A stretch of 64,000 nucleotides of DNA from Paenibacillus oralis (GCF_003863965.1 NZ_RRCN01000001.1:2614527-2678526); one strand, 5' to 3'; shown: positions 34,100 to 43,425, counted from the first letter of the stretch. Notes: generated by a model from the sequence alone, not told the origin. A program made the numbers and translations.

Positions 34100-36070
34100 A
34101 TGAAATGGGACGAATTTTTCGTCACTGGGGAACCGATGATTTACGGCGCGATGGTCAGCATCGTCGTCGCGTCGCTGGCGATTCTCATCGGGTTAACCTA
34201 TTTTAAAAAGTGGGGCTACCTGTGGCGCGAATGGTTGACGACCGTTGACCACAAGCGCATCGGGATTATGTATATCATCTGCGCCCTGCTGATGCTGTTC
34301 CGCGGCGGCGTGGATGCGCTCCTGATGCGGGGGCAGCTGGCGGTCCCGGAAAACGGGTTGCTGGATGCGCAGCACTATAATGAAATTTTTACGACGCACG
34401 GGGTTATCATGATCCTGTTTATGGCGATGCCGTTTGTCATCGGGCTTATGAACGTCGTGATCCCGCTGCAAATCGGCGCCCGCGACGTTGCGTTCCCGCG
34501 GCTGAACGCCGTCAGTTTCTGGCTGTTTTTTGCCGGAGCGATGCTGTTTAACATCTCTTTTGTCATCGGGGGTTCCCCGGATGCCGGCTGGACGGCTTAT
34601 TTCCCGCTGGCCAGCATCGAGTTCAGCCCGACGGTAGGCAATAACTATTACGCAATCGCCTTGCAGATTGCCGGTATTGGCACATTGGCGACCGGTGTCA
34701 ACTTTGTCGCTACGATTCTAAAAATGCGAGCCCCAGGCATGACGCTGATGAAAATGCCGATGTTTACCTGGTCGGTGCTGATCACCTGCGTCATCATTAT
34801 GTTCGCGTTCCCGGTGCTGACCGTGGCCCTGGCGCTGATGATGTTCGACCGGCTGTTCGGCTCGCAGTTCTTTACGATGGCCAACGGCGGGATGGATATG
34901 CTCTGGGCCAACCTGTTTTGGGTCTGGGGCCATCCGGAGGTGTATATCGTTATTTTGCCCGCTTTCGGGATTTATAGTGAAATCATTTCGACGTTTTCGC
35001 GCAAAAACCTGTACGGCTACAAATCTATGGTTTACAGTATGGTCGTCATTTCGCTGCTGTCGTTTATCGTCTGGGCGCACCACTTCTATACGATGGGCCA
35101 TGGCGTGATGGTCAACGGCATCTTCTCGATTACGACGATGGCGATTGCGGTTCCGACCGGGGTCAAAATCTTTAACTGGCTATTTACGCTCCGCAAAGGG
35201 CGGATCGAATTTACGACGCCGATGCTGTATTCCCTCGCCTTCATTCCGATCTTTACGATCGGCGGCGTTACCGGCGTCATGCTGGCGATGGCGAGCGCAG
35301 ACTATCAATATCACAACACGATGTTCCTGGTAGCCCACTTCCACTACGTGTTGATTCCGGGTACCGTGTTTGCGGTGATCGCCGGCTTCTACTACTGGTT
35401 CCCGAAATTGTTCGGGTTCCGCCTGAACGAACGCCAGGGCAAACTGGCCTTCTGGATCATCGCAATCAGCTTCAATGTTACGTTTATGCCGCTGTTCTTC
35501 CTCGGACTGAACGGGATGACGCGGCGGATGTACACGTATTCGGAAAGCACCGGTTATGGTCCGCTGAACCTGATCGCTTCGATCGGCGCGGTCGGCCTGG
35601 CCATCGGATTTATCGTGCTGGTTTATAACATTTACTGGAGCTTCCGGTATGCCGAAAGAGACAAAACCGGCGACCCTTGGAATGCGCGCACTCTGGAATG
35701 GAGCACGCACAGTCCGGTGCCGGAGTACAACTTTGCAGTAGTGCCTGAAGTGGACGATCTTGATCCGTTCTGGAAAGCGAAGAAAACCGGCAAGCCGCTG
35801 TATAATGGTAAACTTGAAGAGATTCATATGCCGAACAACAGCGGGCAGCCGATTATTTTGGGAATTATCTTCTTCTTCTTCGGATTTTTCATGGTGTTCA
35901 GCTGGTGGATTCCGGCGATTATTGCCGGCCTTGGCGTAATCGTTATGCTGGCGGTGCGTTCGTTCGAGCGTGATCATGGACACCATATTCCGGTCAGCAA
36001 AATCAGAAAAACCGAGGAAGCCTTGATGCGAAAAGAATCGGAAGCGGGATTGCGGGGTGAACAAGCATGA
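34100..36070 (+). CDS. qoxB: cytochrome aa3 quinol oxidase subunit I
   Basis: 656 residues, the heme-copper oxidase catalytic subunit with 14-15 spans. Visible ligands include WVWGHPEVYIV (the CuB His and its cross-linked Tyr), the HH pair in VWAHHFYTMGHG, and AHFHYVLIPG with heme a3/a His residues. It oxidises quinol, reduces O2 to water and pumps protons. It overlaps qoxC by four bases (ATGA). Confidence 0.96.
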   Translation: MKWDEFFVTGEPMIYGAMVSIVVASLAILIGLTYFKKWGYLWREWLTTVDHKRIGIMYIICALLMLFRGGVDALLMRGQLAVPENGLLDAQHYNEIFTTHGVIMILFMAMPFVIGLMNVVIPLQIGARDVAFPRLNAVSFWLFFAGAMLFNISFVIGGSPDAGWTAYFPLASIEFSPTVGNNYYAIALQIAGIGTLATGVNFVATILKMRAPGMTLMKMPMFTWSVLITCVIIMFAFPVLTVALALMMFDRLFGSQFFTMANGGMDMLWANLFWVWGHPEVYIVILPAFGIYSEIISTFSRKNLYGYKSMVYSMVVISLLSFIVWAHHFYTMGHGVMVNGIFSITTMAIAVPTGVKIFNWLFTLRKGRIEFTTPMLYSLAFIPIFTIGGVTGVMLAMASADYQYHNTMFLVAHFHYVLIPGTVFAVIAGFYYWFPKLFGFRLNERQGKLAFWIIAISFNVTFMPLFFLGLNGMTRRMYTYSESTGYGPLNLIASIGAVGLAIGFIVLVYNIYWSFRYAERDKTGDPWNARTLEWSTHSPVPEYNFAVVPEVDDLDPFWKAKKTGKPLYNGKLEEIHMPNNSGQPIILGIIFFFFGFFMVFSWWIPAIIAGLGVIVMLAVRSFERDHGHHIPVSKIRKTEEALMRKESEAGLRGEQA

Positions 36071-36663
36071 AAATAGATCATTCTTTGCCGCTCGAATACC
36101 AGACGGAAGAGAACAGCAACCGGATCTTCGGCTTCTGGCTGTTCCTGGGCGCGGAAATTGTGCTTTTCTGTACGCTGTTTGCCGTATACTTGACGCTTTG
36201 GAACCGTACGGGCAGCGGCCCGGACGGAAAGGAGATTTTCGTACTCGGGCCGGTGCTCGCCGAGACGTTCCTGCTGCTGACCAGCAGCTTCACCTGCGGA
36301 CTGGCGGTACACAGCATGCGGCTCGGGATGAAAAAGGCGTTTATGTCCTTTTTTATCATCACGCTGCTGCTTGGCCTAGGCTTCCTCGGCGTGGAAATTA
36401 CCGAGTTCGTGACGTATGTGCATGAAGGGGCGACGCTGCAAACGAGCGCCTTCCTGTCCAGTTTGTTCGTCCTGCTCGGCACGCACGGCGCCCACGTGAC
36501 GCTGGGCCTCTTGTGGGGCGCAGGTCTGATGATTCAGGTGAAGCGCGAAGGATTTACGGTCGATACCGCGAATAAATCGTTTATTTTCTCGCTGTATTGG
36601 CACTTCCTCGACGTTGTCTGGATTTTCATCTTCAGCTTTGTTTATTTGAAAGGAATGATGTGA
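36067..36663 (+). CDS. qoxC: cytochrome aa3 quinol oxidase subunit III
   Basis: 198 residues with five membrane spans. FGFWLFLGAEIVLFCTLFAVYL and GTHGAHVTLGLLWG and the final YWHFLDVVWIFIFSFVYL are subunit III signatures. It is translationally coupled to qoxB and qoxD. Confidence 0.95.
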   Translation: MKIDHSLPLEYQTEENSNRIFGFWLFLGAEIVLFCTLFAVYLTLWNRTGSGPDGKEIFVLGPVLAETFLLLTSSFTCGLAVHSMRLGMKKAFMSFFIITLLLGLGFLGVEITEFVTYVHEGATLQTSAFLSSLFVLLGTHGAHVTLGLLWGAGLMIQVKREGFTVDTANKSFIFSLYWHFLDVVWIFIFSFVYLKGMM

Positions 36664-36664
36664 C

Positions 36665-36949
36665 ATGAAAAAGCTCTTTCCTGCTCAGCACGTCATGGGA
36701 TATCTATTTTCGCTGATTCTGTCCGTTGTGGCGTTGTCGGTCATTTTCTGGGATATGCCGATGGCGGTGGGACTCACCATCCTGCTCATTTGCGCGGCGA
36801 TCCAAATGTCACTTCAGCTGTTCCTGTTTATGCATATCAGTGAGGGCGGCACGAAAACCGCGTTGTTCACCAATGTCGGTTACGCCCTGTTCGTCGGCCT
36901 GGTCACCGTTTTCGGTACGCTGTTAACGATGATTTGGGGTTATCGGTAA
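36665..36949 (+). CDS. qoxD: cytochrome aa3 quinol oxidase subunit IV
   Basis: 94 residues with three membrane spans, including ILLICAAIQMSLQLFLFMHI, the conserved core of subunit IV. It starts one base after the qoxC stop and closes the operon. Confidence 0.93.
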   Translation: MKKLFPAQHVMGYLFSLILSVVALSVIFWDMPMAVGLTILLICAAIQMSLQLFLFMHISEGGTKTALFTNVGYALFVGLVTVFGTLLTMIWGYR

Positions 36950-36974
36950 AAGTGTGTGCATGAATTGTGTACAG

Positions 36975-37015
36975 AAAAACCCGTTGTCACCTTAAAGGTG
37001 GCGGCGGGTTTTTTG
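36975..37015 (+). terminator. terminator of qoxABCD
   Basis: AAAAACCCG...CGGGTTTTTT with an inner CACCTT-AA-AGGTG stem. Confidence 0.88.
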
Positions 37016-37105
37016 TTTGTAATTGCGGGAGGAGTAAGTGCGGTACGGGAACGTGGGGCCGGGAAAAGCCCGGGCGTCAGTTGCTTGGCCGATGATTTAG
37101 AAGCG

Positions 37106-37250
37106 CTTTGTGGTGATAGGAAGAAGCTTTTGCGATGATAAGGAGCCGTTGCAGTGATAAGTAGTCTTTGTGGTGATATGGAGTCATTGTGGTGATATGG
37201 AGTCATTGCGGTGATAAGTAGTCTTTGCGCTGATAAGGAGCGCTTTGCGA
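37106..37250. repeat. array of about seven 18-21-bp tandem units (TTGTGGTGATATGGAGTCA-like)
   Basis: Units share TTG-YRGTGATA-NGNAG; two adjacent 19-bp units are identical. The array runs straight into the TGCAAAAGTGCA-type element. Non-coding. Confidence 0.75.
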
Positions 37251-37258
37251 GAATCAAG

Positions 37259-37435
37259 TGCAAATGTGCATCTCATATCGCGATTTTCTCGCTTCCGAGA
37301 CGTATGGAGTGCAAAAGTGCAGTTGAGTAGAGTGGATGTGGAAAAATATGGATGTAAAGCTGGAGTTAAACTGCACTTTTGCATTTGACCCACCTGTTTC
37401 GAGGAGTTTCGACGAAATTCGCCTGCACTTTTGCA
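37259..37435. repeat. four-box intergenic element, TGCAAAAGTGCA family, copy 3
   Basis: Boxes start at 37259, 37310, 37372 and 37424 (steps 51/62/52), two forward and two reversed. Orientation matches copy 2. GAGGAGTTTCGACGAAATTC between the last two boxes is conserved in copies 1 and 2. No gene is seen between here and csoR. Confidence 0.87.
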
Positions 37436-37633
37436 TTTCGTAAGGCTTCGACTGACAGTAAAACTTCGACCGATTGTAAAACTTCAACCTCTTAATAAAG
37501 CTCCGATCGAAGCATCCCTCCGTTGAACGCTAGCTTTTTATCGGCAACAGGGCTTGAATCTTATAAAAACAAACATGGGAGTAAGCGTGAAATCCAGCGA
37601 TACAGGGCAAGCTGAAAAAAACACATCTGCCTC

Positions 37634-37663
37634 TTTACATACCCCATGGGGGTATATTATAAT
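37634..37663 (+). promoter_or_regulatory. csoR promoter with overlapping CsoR operator
   Basis: TTTACA, 18 bp, TATAAT. The spacer contains ATACCCCATGGGGGTAT (37639-37655), the classical CsoR palindrome, so bound repressor would block RNA polymerase. Confidence 0.85.
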
Positions 37664-37707
37664 GAACTTACCACAACAAGTTATGCTGGTTTGAAAGGAG
37701 AAGACGT

Positions 37708-38067
37708 ATGGCGGAGAACGTTCAGGAACATACACACCATTGCGGAGACCACGGAGCGCAGAATGAGGGCAAAGCTGAGGGCAAAACGGTCCGGCACAGC
37801 CATCATTCCGAAGCGATGAAGAACAACCTGACCAGCCGTTTGAACCGGATCGAAGGGCAAATTCGCGGGATCAAAGGGCTGATCGAAAGAGATACTTACT
37901 GTGACGATGTCCTGAATCAGATTGCCGCCGTCCAGTCCGCGCTCAACAGCGTCGGCCGGCTGTTGCTCGAGGGACATATGAGAAGCTGCGTCATCGAACG
38001 GATTCAAGCCGGCGAGACGGAAGTGGTGGATGAGCTGTTGGTGACGGTCAATAAGTTAATGAAGTAA
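37708..38067 (+). CDS. csoR: copper-sensing repressor CsoR
   Basis: 119 residues. The CsoR/RcnR fold begins near residue 38 (NNLTSRLNRIEGQIRGIKGLIE), with the Cu(I) ligands in the C-H-C pattern: Cys in DTYCDDVL, then His and Cys in GHMRSC. A His-rich N-terminal extension (EHTHHCGDHG, RHSHHSE) is longer than usual and may bind extra metal. Copper binding releases the operator and derepresses csoR-copZ-copA. Confidence 0.94.
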   Translation: MAENVQEHTHHCGDHGAQNEGKAEGKTVRHSHHSEAMKNNLTSRLNRIEGQIRGIKGLIERDTYCDDVLNQIAAVQSALNSVGRLLLEGHMRSCVIERIQAGETEVVDELLVTVNKLMK

Positions 38068-38095
38068 AATATCAAAAATTCAGGAGGCAGGAATC

Positions 38096-38296
38096 ATGCA
38101 AAATATTACGTTGAACGTGGAAGGCATGTCGTGCAATCATTGCGTCAAGTCGGTGGAAGGAGCCGTCGCGGGATTGGGCGCCACAGGCAAAGTCGATTTG
38201 GCGGCCAAAAAAGTAGAGGTTGCTTTTGATGAAAGCAAAGTGTCGGTGGACCAGATTAAAGAAGCGATCGAAGAGCAAGGATATGACGTGGTTTAA
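38096..38296 (+). CDS. copZ: copper chaperone CopZ
   Basis: 66 residues, a single heavy-metal-associated domain with the Cu(I) motif GMSCNHC (about 10-16) and the GYDVV ending. It carries Cu(I) in the cytoplasm to CopA. AGGAGG precedes the ATG; it lies 28 bp after csoR in the same operon. Confidence 0.95.
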   Translation: MQNITLNVEGMSCNHCVKSVEGAVAGLGATGKVDLAAKKVEVAFDESKVSVDQIKEAIEEQGYDVV

Positions 38297-38394
38297 TTAA
38301 GTTATAGAAGTTGATCCAACCGCTTCGAGTGCTGATACGGAAAAAACGTATGAGGTCAGGCTCGGAAAGAGCGGAGATTTTTTTGCCTAAAATA

Positions 38395-38409
38395 TACCCC
38401 ATGGGGGTA
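38395..38409. promoter_or_regulatory. second CsoR operator, upstream of copA
   Basis: TACCCCATGGGGGTA repeats the csoR-promoter operator. It lies 37 bp before the copA start, so copA has its own copper-controlled promoter or extra repression. Confidence 0.82.
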
Positions 38410-38446
38410 CATGGGACGAAACGCAAACAAACATGGAGGAATCACT

Positions 38447-40672
38447 ATGGAAAAAGCACTGTCGGCCCCCAGCGATCAAGCGATGCTGCAAATCACCGGC
38501 ATGACCTGCGCCGCCTGCGCGGCCCGGATCGAAAAAGGGTTAAACCGGCTTCCTGGCGTAGAGCAGGCGAACGTGAACCTGGCGCTGGAGACGGCCCAGG
38601 TGACGTATGAGCCGGGGCAAGTATCGCTGGAGCAAATCATCGATAAAGTTAGCAAGCTCGGATACGGAGCCATTCCCAAACCTTCGGAGCAGGAGTCGGA
38701 GGACATCCGGACCCGGGAGATCCGCAAGCAGAGAAACAAGCTGATCGTGTCGGCAGTGCTGGCATTTCCGCTGCTGTGGGCGATGGCCGGGCATTTCTCC
38801 TTCACCTCGTGGATCTGGACGCCGGAGCTGTTCATGAATCCCTGGTTTCAGCTGGCGCTGGCGACGCCGGTGCAGTTCATCATCGGGCGCGGCTTTTACG
38901 TCGGCGCCTACAAAGCGCTGCGCAGCCGCAGCGCCAACATGGATGTGCTGGTTGCGCTCGGCACGTCGGCGGCGTATTTCTACAGCTTGTATTTGAGTTT
39001 TGAGGCTCTGTCTATGCCGCACGGGCATACCCCCCAGCTGTATTATGAGACGAGTTCGGTCCTGATCACGCTGATCCTGCTCGGCAAATGGTTCGAAGCG
39101 CTGGCCAAAGGCCGTTCCTCGCAGGCGATCAAAACGTTGATGGGGCTGCAGGCCAAGACGGCGCTGGTCGTCAAAGACGGCGTGGAGACGGTCGTGCCGA
39201 TCGAAGCCGTCGTTCCGGGCGATCTGCTGATCGTAAAGCCGGGCGAAAAGATACCGGTAGACGGTATCGTGGCCGGCGGCTCGTCCGCGGTGGACGAATC
39301 GATGCTGACGGGGGAGAGTATTCCGGTCGAGAAAAAAGCAGGCGATCCGGTTATCGGGGCGACCGTGAACAAACACGGCGTGCTGCGCGTTCAGGCCACC
39401 AAGGTCGGCCGGGAAACGGCGCTGGCACAGATCATCCGCGTCGTCGAAGAGGCGCAGGGGTCGAAGGCCCCGATCCAGCGGGTGGCGGACGTGATCTCCG
39501 GGATTTTCGTGCCGATCGTTGTCGGGATCGCTGTAGTGACGTTTTTGGTGTGGTTTTTCCTGGTGGCGCCGGGCAGCTTTGCGGAAGCGCTGGAAAAAGC
39601 GATCGCCGTGCTCGTGATCGCCTGCCCCTGCGCGCTCGGCCTCGCGACGCCGACGTCGATTATGGCCGGCTCCGGGCGGGCCGCGGAGTACGGCATCCTG
39701 TTCAAGGGCGGCGAGCATCTCGAGACCGCCCAAGGGCTTGACGCGATCGTGCTGGATAAGACCGGCACGATCACGCGGGGGCAGCCGGAGCTGCGGCAAA
39801 TCGTCCCGGCCGGGGGCTGGGACGAGGCGGAGTTGCTCCGGCTCGTGGGCGCCGCCGAGCGCGGCTCCGAGCATCCGCTCGCGGATGCGGTCGTTGCCGG
39901 GGCGCGGGCGCGCGGCCTGGATCTGCCCGAGGCAACCGCCTTTGAGGCGGTGCCGGGGCATGGCATTGCGGCGGTCGCACTTGGCCGCCGGGTGCTCGCC
40001 GGCACGCGCCGCCTGATGGCGCGGGAAGGCGTCGACGTCTCCGCCGCGCTGCCGGAGATGACGGCGCTGGAAGCCGCCGGCAACACCGTGCTGCTCGCCA
40101 GCGTGGACGGCGTCTACGCCGGCATGGTCGCCGTGAGCGACACCGTGAAGGACACGTCCAAAGCCGCGGTGGCGCGGCTGAAGGCGATGGGGCTTCACGT
40201 GGTCATGATCACCGGCGACAACGAGCGCACGGCGAAGGCGATCGCCGCCGAAGTCGGCATCGACGAGGTGCTCGCCGAGGTGCTGCCGGAAGGCAAAGCC
40301 GCCGAAGTCAAAAAGCTGCAGGAGCGCGGCCTGAAGGTGGCGATGGTCGGCGACGGCATCAACGACGCCCCGGCGCTGGCCGTGGCCGACGTCGGCATCG
40401 CGATCGGCACGGGCACCGACGTGGCGATGGAGGCCGCCGATGTGACGCTGATGCGCGGCGACCTTGAGGGCGTGCCGGACGCGATCGCGATGAGCAAGCG
40501 CACAATGGGCAACATCAAGCAGAACCTGTTCTGGGCGCTTGCTTACAACACGATCGGCATCCCGGTGGCGGCCGCGGGCTTCCTCGCCCCTTGGCTCGCC
40601 GGCGCGGCGATGGCCCTCAGCTCGGTATCCGTGGTGCTGAACGCGCTGCGGCTGCAAAGGGTGAAGCTGTAA
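38447..40672 (+). CDS. copA: Cu(I)-exporting P1B-type ATPase CopA
   Basis: 741 residues. One N-terminal HMA domain with GMTCAAC (about 18-24), eight membrane spans, the CPC translocation motif in [13 protein letters not shown] (about 390), phosphorylation site [10 protein letters not shown] (about 437), the SEHPL-type motif and [11 protein letters not shown]. Bacillus CopA usually has two HMA domains; only one is seen here. It expels Cu(I). The ATG after GGAGG was preferred to one 12 codons earlier that overlaps the CsoR operator. GC content rises above 65% in the 3' half. Confidence 0.95.
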   Translation: MEKALSAPSDQAMLQITGMTCAACAARIEKGLNRLPGVEQANVNLALETAQVTYEPGQVSLEQIIDKVSKLGYGAIPKPSEQESEDIRTREIRKQRNKLIVSAVLAFPLLWAMAGHFSFTSWIWTPELFMNPWFQLALATPVQFIIGRGFYVGAYKALRSRSANMDVLVALGTSAAYFYSLYLSFEALSMPHGHTPQLYYETSSVLITLILLGKWFEALAKGRSSQAIKTLMGLQAKTALVVKDGVETVVPIEAVVPGDLLIVKPGEKIPVDGIVAGGSSAVDESMLTGESIPVEKKAGDPVIGATVNKHGVLRVQATKVGRETALAQIIRVVEEAQGSKAPIQRVADVISGIFVPIVVGIAVVTFLVWFFLVAPGSFAEALEKAIAVLVIACPCALGLATPTSIMAGSGRAAEYGILFKGGEHLETAQGLDAIVLDKTGTITRGQPELRQIVPAGGWDEAELLRLVGAAERGSEHPLADAVVAGARARGLDLPEATAFEAVPGHGIAAVALGRRVLAGTRRLMAREGVDVSAALPEMTALEAAGNTVLLASVDGVYAGMVAVSDTVKDTSKAAVARLKAMGLHVVMITGDNERTAKAIAAEVGIDEVLAEVLPEGKAAEVKKLQERGLKVAMVGDGINDAPALAVADVGIAIGTGTDVAMEAADVTLMRGDLEGVPDAIAMSKRTMGNIKQNLFWALAYNTIGIPVAAAGFLAPWLAGAAMALSSVSVVLNALRLQRVKL

Positions 40673-40686
40673 GTTTAGCACGAAAA

Positions 40687-40731
40687 GAGCCCCAAGCGAT
40701 AGCCGTTCCATATCGGCTTCGCCTGGGGCTT
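40687..40731 (+). terminator. stem-loop after copA
   Basis: AGCCCCA...TGGGGCT with inner GCGA and AGCCG/CGGCT stems. The T-run is poor, so termination may be weak or Rho-assisted. Confidence 0.55.
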
Positions 40732-40778
40732 GCTGTATGAGGAGTGGGAGCTTCCATAGGACTTAAATTGGCGATCTG

Positions 40779-40960
40779 ATTGGATATATCCAATAGAATT
40801 GGAAATTAGGTGGGAAATACAGCTATTAGATTGGATATTTCCAATAGACGAGGCTCGGCAAGGCGCAAAACGGGCTATTAAAGTGAATTCTATTGGATAT
40901 TATCCAATGAAGGTTCAAAATGGTGTTAGATATCAGCCAATCTATTGGAATTTTTCCAAT
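40779..40960. repeat. four-box intergenic element, ATTGGA-N4/5-TCCAAT family, copy 2
   Basis: Palindromic boxes at 40779, 40830, 40892 and 40944 (steps 51/62/52). Inverted relative to copy 1, with a 38-bp exact match around the first box and related inter-box DNA. Confidence 0.88.
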
Positions 40961-41213
40961 GAGAGGGGGGCGGGGGAAATAGGCTGCTTAAATCGATGGG
41001 ATCTAGCGAATACGGTGAACAAGCTACTATTAGGCATGCTCTGGCGAACGCGACGAATAAGCTGCTCAATGAACATTTATGCCCGCAAAAAAGCGGCTTC
41101 TATACCCGCAAAAAAGCGCCCTTCCGGGGTGGACCCGGTGAGGCCGCTTTATTCATGCCCGGGCACCTGCTCATCGGCCGCCGCATGGCGAAAGCGGACA
41201 TTTCTCGCTTTGC

Positions 41214-41396
41214 TAACGGACACCAGAGACCTTATTTGGGGCAAAACACAGGGTTTAAAATTGTAACGGACTCAGGAGCCTTTATTTCCAGTAAATCTGC
41301 GAAAAACTTGCCTAATGGAGCCGAATAGCGGCATCTGTGTCCGTTAGAACGGGAAATATCCGGGAAATGAGCGAATAAGGTCACTACGGTCCGTTA
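41214..41396. repeat. four-box intergenic element, TAACGGAC...TTATTT family
   Basis: 24-bp boxes start at 41214, 41264, 41323 and 41373 (steps 50/59/50); the first two forward (TAACGGACACC...), the last two reversed (...GTCCGTTA). Same plan as the TAACGGTTG elements. It reaches the stop codon of the convergent gene. Just upstream, two CCCGCAAAAAAGCG units (about 41080-41108) and a reversed GCCGCTTTATTCATGCCCGG form another inverted repeat. Confidence 0.85.
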
Positions 41397-41993
41397 CGGC
41401 GGGCAAATGCTCCCTTGCTCATAAAGCCCTTGGATGAGCAGCTTCATGATCCGCACACTGCTGTTGAGCGCAGGCACATCGGGGTGTTTGACACTTTCCG
41501 AAAAACTTAGCGACGCTTCATGCGCTTTGAGCCGGAGTTTGATGTGCGCCCCCGGATGCTGTTCCAGCGCCTCGGCCAGGCCGTCCTGCTTGAGGACGGA
41601 GCGCAGCAGGCCGGGGTGCGACGCCCGCGCGCGAAACCGCTTGTTCAAGGCGGAATCCGGCAGCGCGGCAGGCCGCAAGCGCCCGGAAAGCAAACCCAAC
41701 GCCGGGCGCTTGGCGGAGAAAAGATCGAACTCCAGCTTGCGGCGGGGCCGGTAGCTGTATTTTATGCCGATAACATGCGTTTGGCCGGAGGAACTGGAGC
41801 TGGGGTCGGCCAAGGTGACGATGCATTCCCCAAGGTCGTGGGGAAGTCTGACGCGCACATGCTGTCTCGTATATTTCAGCCCATGAAATTTCGCGGCCGC
41901 GTATGTGCCTCCGCCGGTTTTGGCAAATTCCTTCAAAAGCGCCGCCGATTTGGACTCCCACCATGGTTTGCGAATCTGTTTAGTCTGCGTCAT
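41394..41993 (-). CDS. conserved-looking protein of unknown function in the SPFH operon
   Basis: 199 residues from the ATG after AGAGGAG. I do not recognise the family. The N-terminal part is basic (TKQIRKPWWESKSAALLKEFAKTGG) and the middle has RRKLEFDLFSAKRP; the C-terminus is helical (SSVRIMKLLIQGLYEQG). No signal peptide or membrane span is evident. Its start overlaps the end of the ribbon-helix-helix gene by 14 bases, so the two are translationally coupled. Confidence 0.6.
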   Translation of the reverse strand: MTQTKQIRKPWWESKSAALLKEFAKTGGGTYAAAKFHGLKYTRQHVRVRLPHDLGECIVTLADPSSSSSGQTHVIGIKYSYRPRRKLEFDLFSAKRPALGLLSGRLRPAALPDSALNKRFRARASHPGLLRSVLKQDGLAEALEQHPGAHIKLRLKAHEASLSFSESVKHPDVPALNSSVRIMKLLIQGLYEQGSICPP

Positions 41994-42174
41994 GCTTCTC
42001 CTCCTCTTTGCCCGGCGCCCGGTTTGAAGGCAGCCGGCCTTCACGGCGCAAAGCTTCCCGCAGCAGGTATTCGATATGACCATTGACGCTTCGGAATTCG
42101 TCCGCTGCCCAGCGCTCCAAAGCTTGATACAGAATCGGGTCAAGGCGAAGAGGGAAGCTCTTTTTGCTGGCCAT
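41980..42174 (-). CDS. ribbon-helix-helix (Arc-like) DNA-binding protein
   Basis: 64 residues. MASKKSFPLRLDPILYQALERWAADEFRSVNGHIEYLLREAL is a typical ribbon-helix-helix core (beta strand, then two helices with the NGHIEYLL turn). The tail is charged (PGKEEEKHDAD). The ATG after AAAGGGCGCC was chosen. It lies between an SPFH gene and an unknown gene and may autoregulate the operon, for which an ATTGTTAT/ATAACAAT dyad is available. Confidence 0.78.
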   Translation of the reverse strand: MASKKSFPLRLDPILYQALERWAADEFRSVNGHIEYLLREALRREGRLPSNRAPGKEEEKHDAD

Positions 42175-42190
42175 CGTAAATGGCGCCCTT

Positions 42191-43045
42191 TTAGTAAAGC
42201 GTGCTCGCGTTGATGACCGGCTGGGCGGAACGGTCGGAAACGACGGCAACGAGCAGGTTGTTGATCATCGCGGCTTTGCGTTCATCGTCCAGTTCCACGA
42301 CCTGGCCCGCCTGCAGGCGTTCGATCGCCATTTGCACCATCGTGACGGCGCCGTCGACGATTTTTTCGCGTGCGGCGATGATGGCTTCGGCCTGCTGCCG
42401 CTGCAGCATGGCGCTGGCGATTTCGGTCGAATACGCCAAATGGGTGAGGCGCGTTTCGATCACTTTGACGCCGGCGATCGCCAGCCGGTTCTGCAGCTCA
42501 TCGGTCAGCTCCAACGCGATTTCTTCGGTGTTGCCGCGCAGGGAGAAGCTGGCCGTGTCCGGCTGGTCGTAAGGGTACTTGCTCGCAACGTGGCGCAGGG
42601 CCGCTTCGCTTTGAATTTCCACGAACGTTTCGTATTCATCTACCTCAAACAGCGCTTTGGCGGAATCGACGACCGCAAAAACGACGACGGTTGCGATTTC
42701 GATCGGGTTCCCGTTCACATCGTTGACCTTCAACTTGGCGCTGTTGAAATTGCGGACCCGCAGCGAAACCTTTCGGCGGCTTGAGAGCGGGACGGCCAGG
42801 TATAATCCGCTTTTGCGAATGACGCCCAGATAACGTCCGAAAAAAGTCACGACGGCAGCCTGGTTCGGCTGTACGATCGTAAGGCCGGTGAGCAGCACGA
42901 AGGCGATGGCGCAAACGGCGATTCCGCCAATCACGGGAAGCGCGCCGGAAAGCGAGATCAAATAGACGCCGGCCGCTGCGAGCGCCAGGATAAACAGCAA
43001 AGCGGCAAAGCCGTTCAAATAAGACATTTCTTTTTCCTTGTACAT
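42191..43045 (-). CDS. SPFH-domain membrane protein
   Basis: 284 residues. Two membrane spans (about 8-65) precede the band-7/SPFH domain ([43 protein letters not shown] ...). The C-terminal [27 protein letters not shown] helix is shorter than in flotillins. It is probably a membrane scaffold. AAAGGAG lies eight bases before the ATG. First gene of the operon; a promoter with TTGCAA, 17 bp, TATCAT lies upstream. Confidence 0.88.
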   Translation of the reverse strand: MYKEKEMSYLNGFAALLFILALAAAGVYLISLSGALPVIGGIAVCAIAFVLLTGLTIVQPNQAAVVTFFGRYLGVIRKSGLYLAVPLSSRRKVSLRVRNFNSAKLKVNDVNGNPIEIATVVVFAVVDSAKALFEVDEYETFVEIQSEAALRHVASKYPYDQPDTASFSLRGNTEEIALELTDELQNRLAIAGVKVIETRLTHLAYSTEIASAMLQRQQAEAIIAAREKIVDGAVTMVQMAIERLQAGQVVELDDERKAAMINNLLVAVVSDRSAQPVINASTLY

Positions 43046-43079
43046 ACGGAACACTCCTTTAGGGTCATTGGTAATTCAT

Positions 43080-43114
43080 ATTGTTATGATATAACAATGA
43101 TATCACTTTTGCAA
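43080..43114 (-). promoter_or_regulatory. promoter and dyad operator of the SPFH operon
   Basis: On the minus strand TTGCAA (43109-43114), 17 bp, TATCAT (43086-43091). A perfect ATTGTTAT-GAT-ATAACAAT palindrome (43080-43098) overlaps the -10 box, suited to repression. Confidence 0.6.
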
Positions 43115-43425
43115 TAAAATGTAAATTGCTCAGATTTAAAAATTTTCAACGGTAGCAATCTGGCGCTGTCTTTTATTCTCACCGTTTATGGGAGAATTTA
43201 CTAAACTATTTAGTTGTTTATCCCTGTGTATAAACTTAAATTAAGCGATAGTGATTGACTGATCGTTAATTAAGTTGTATTTTTAGGTCGTGATTATTTT
43301 TCGAACTAAAAAATAAAATAGTTTAGTTTACGATCCAACGGGTTGGCTTAGGTTGTTTGGTGACCGGGGCTTTTTCTTTTCTATGATAAGATCGGGATAT
43401 CTTTTGACAGCTGGGGGTTGAATTC
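43115..43425. other. AT-rich intergenic region before the YesM-type kinase gene
   Basis: About 310 bp without a gene. ACTAAACTATTT near 43200 and AAATAGTTTAGT near 43317 form an imperfect inverted repeat about 115 bp apart, of unknown meaning. The kinase promoter should lie here. Confidence 0.4.

Noticed and set aside
38540..40711. A 723-codon ORF antisense to copA
   Set aside because: Composition is His/Arg/Gln-rich with no domain, as expected for the complement of a GC-rich ATPase gene.
40799..41328. Two overlapping plus-strand ORFs of 110-155 codons after copA
   Set aside because: They run through two four-box elements, lack domains and ribosome-binding sites, and overlap each other in different frames.
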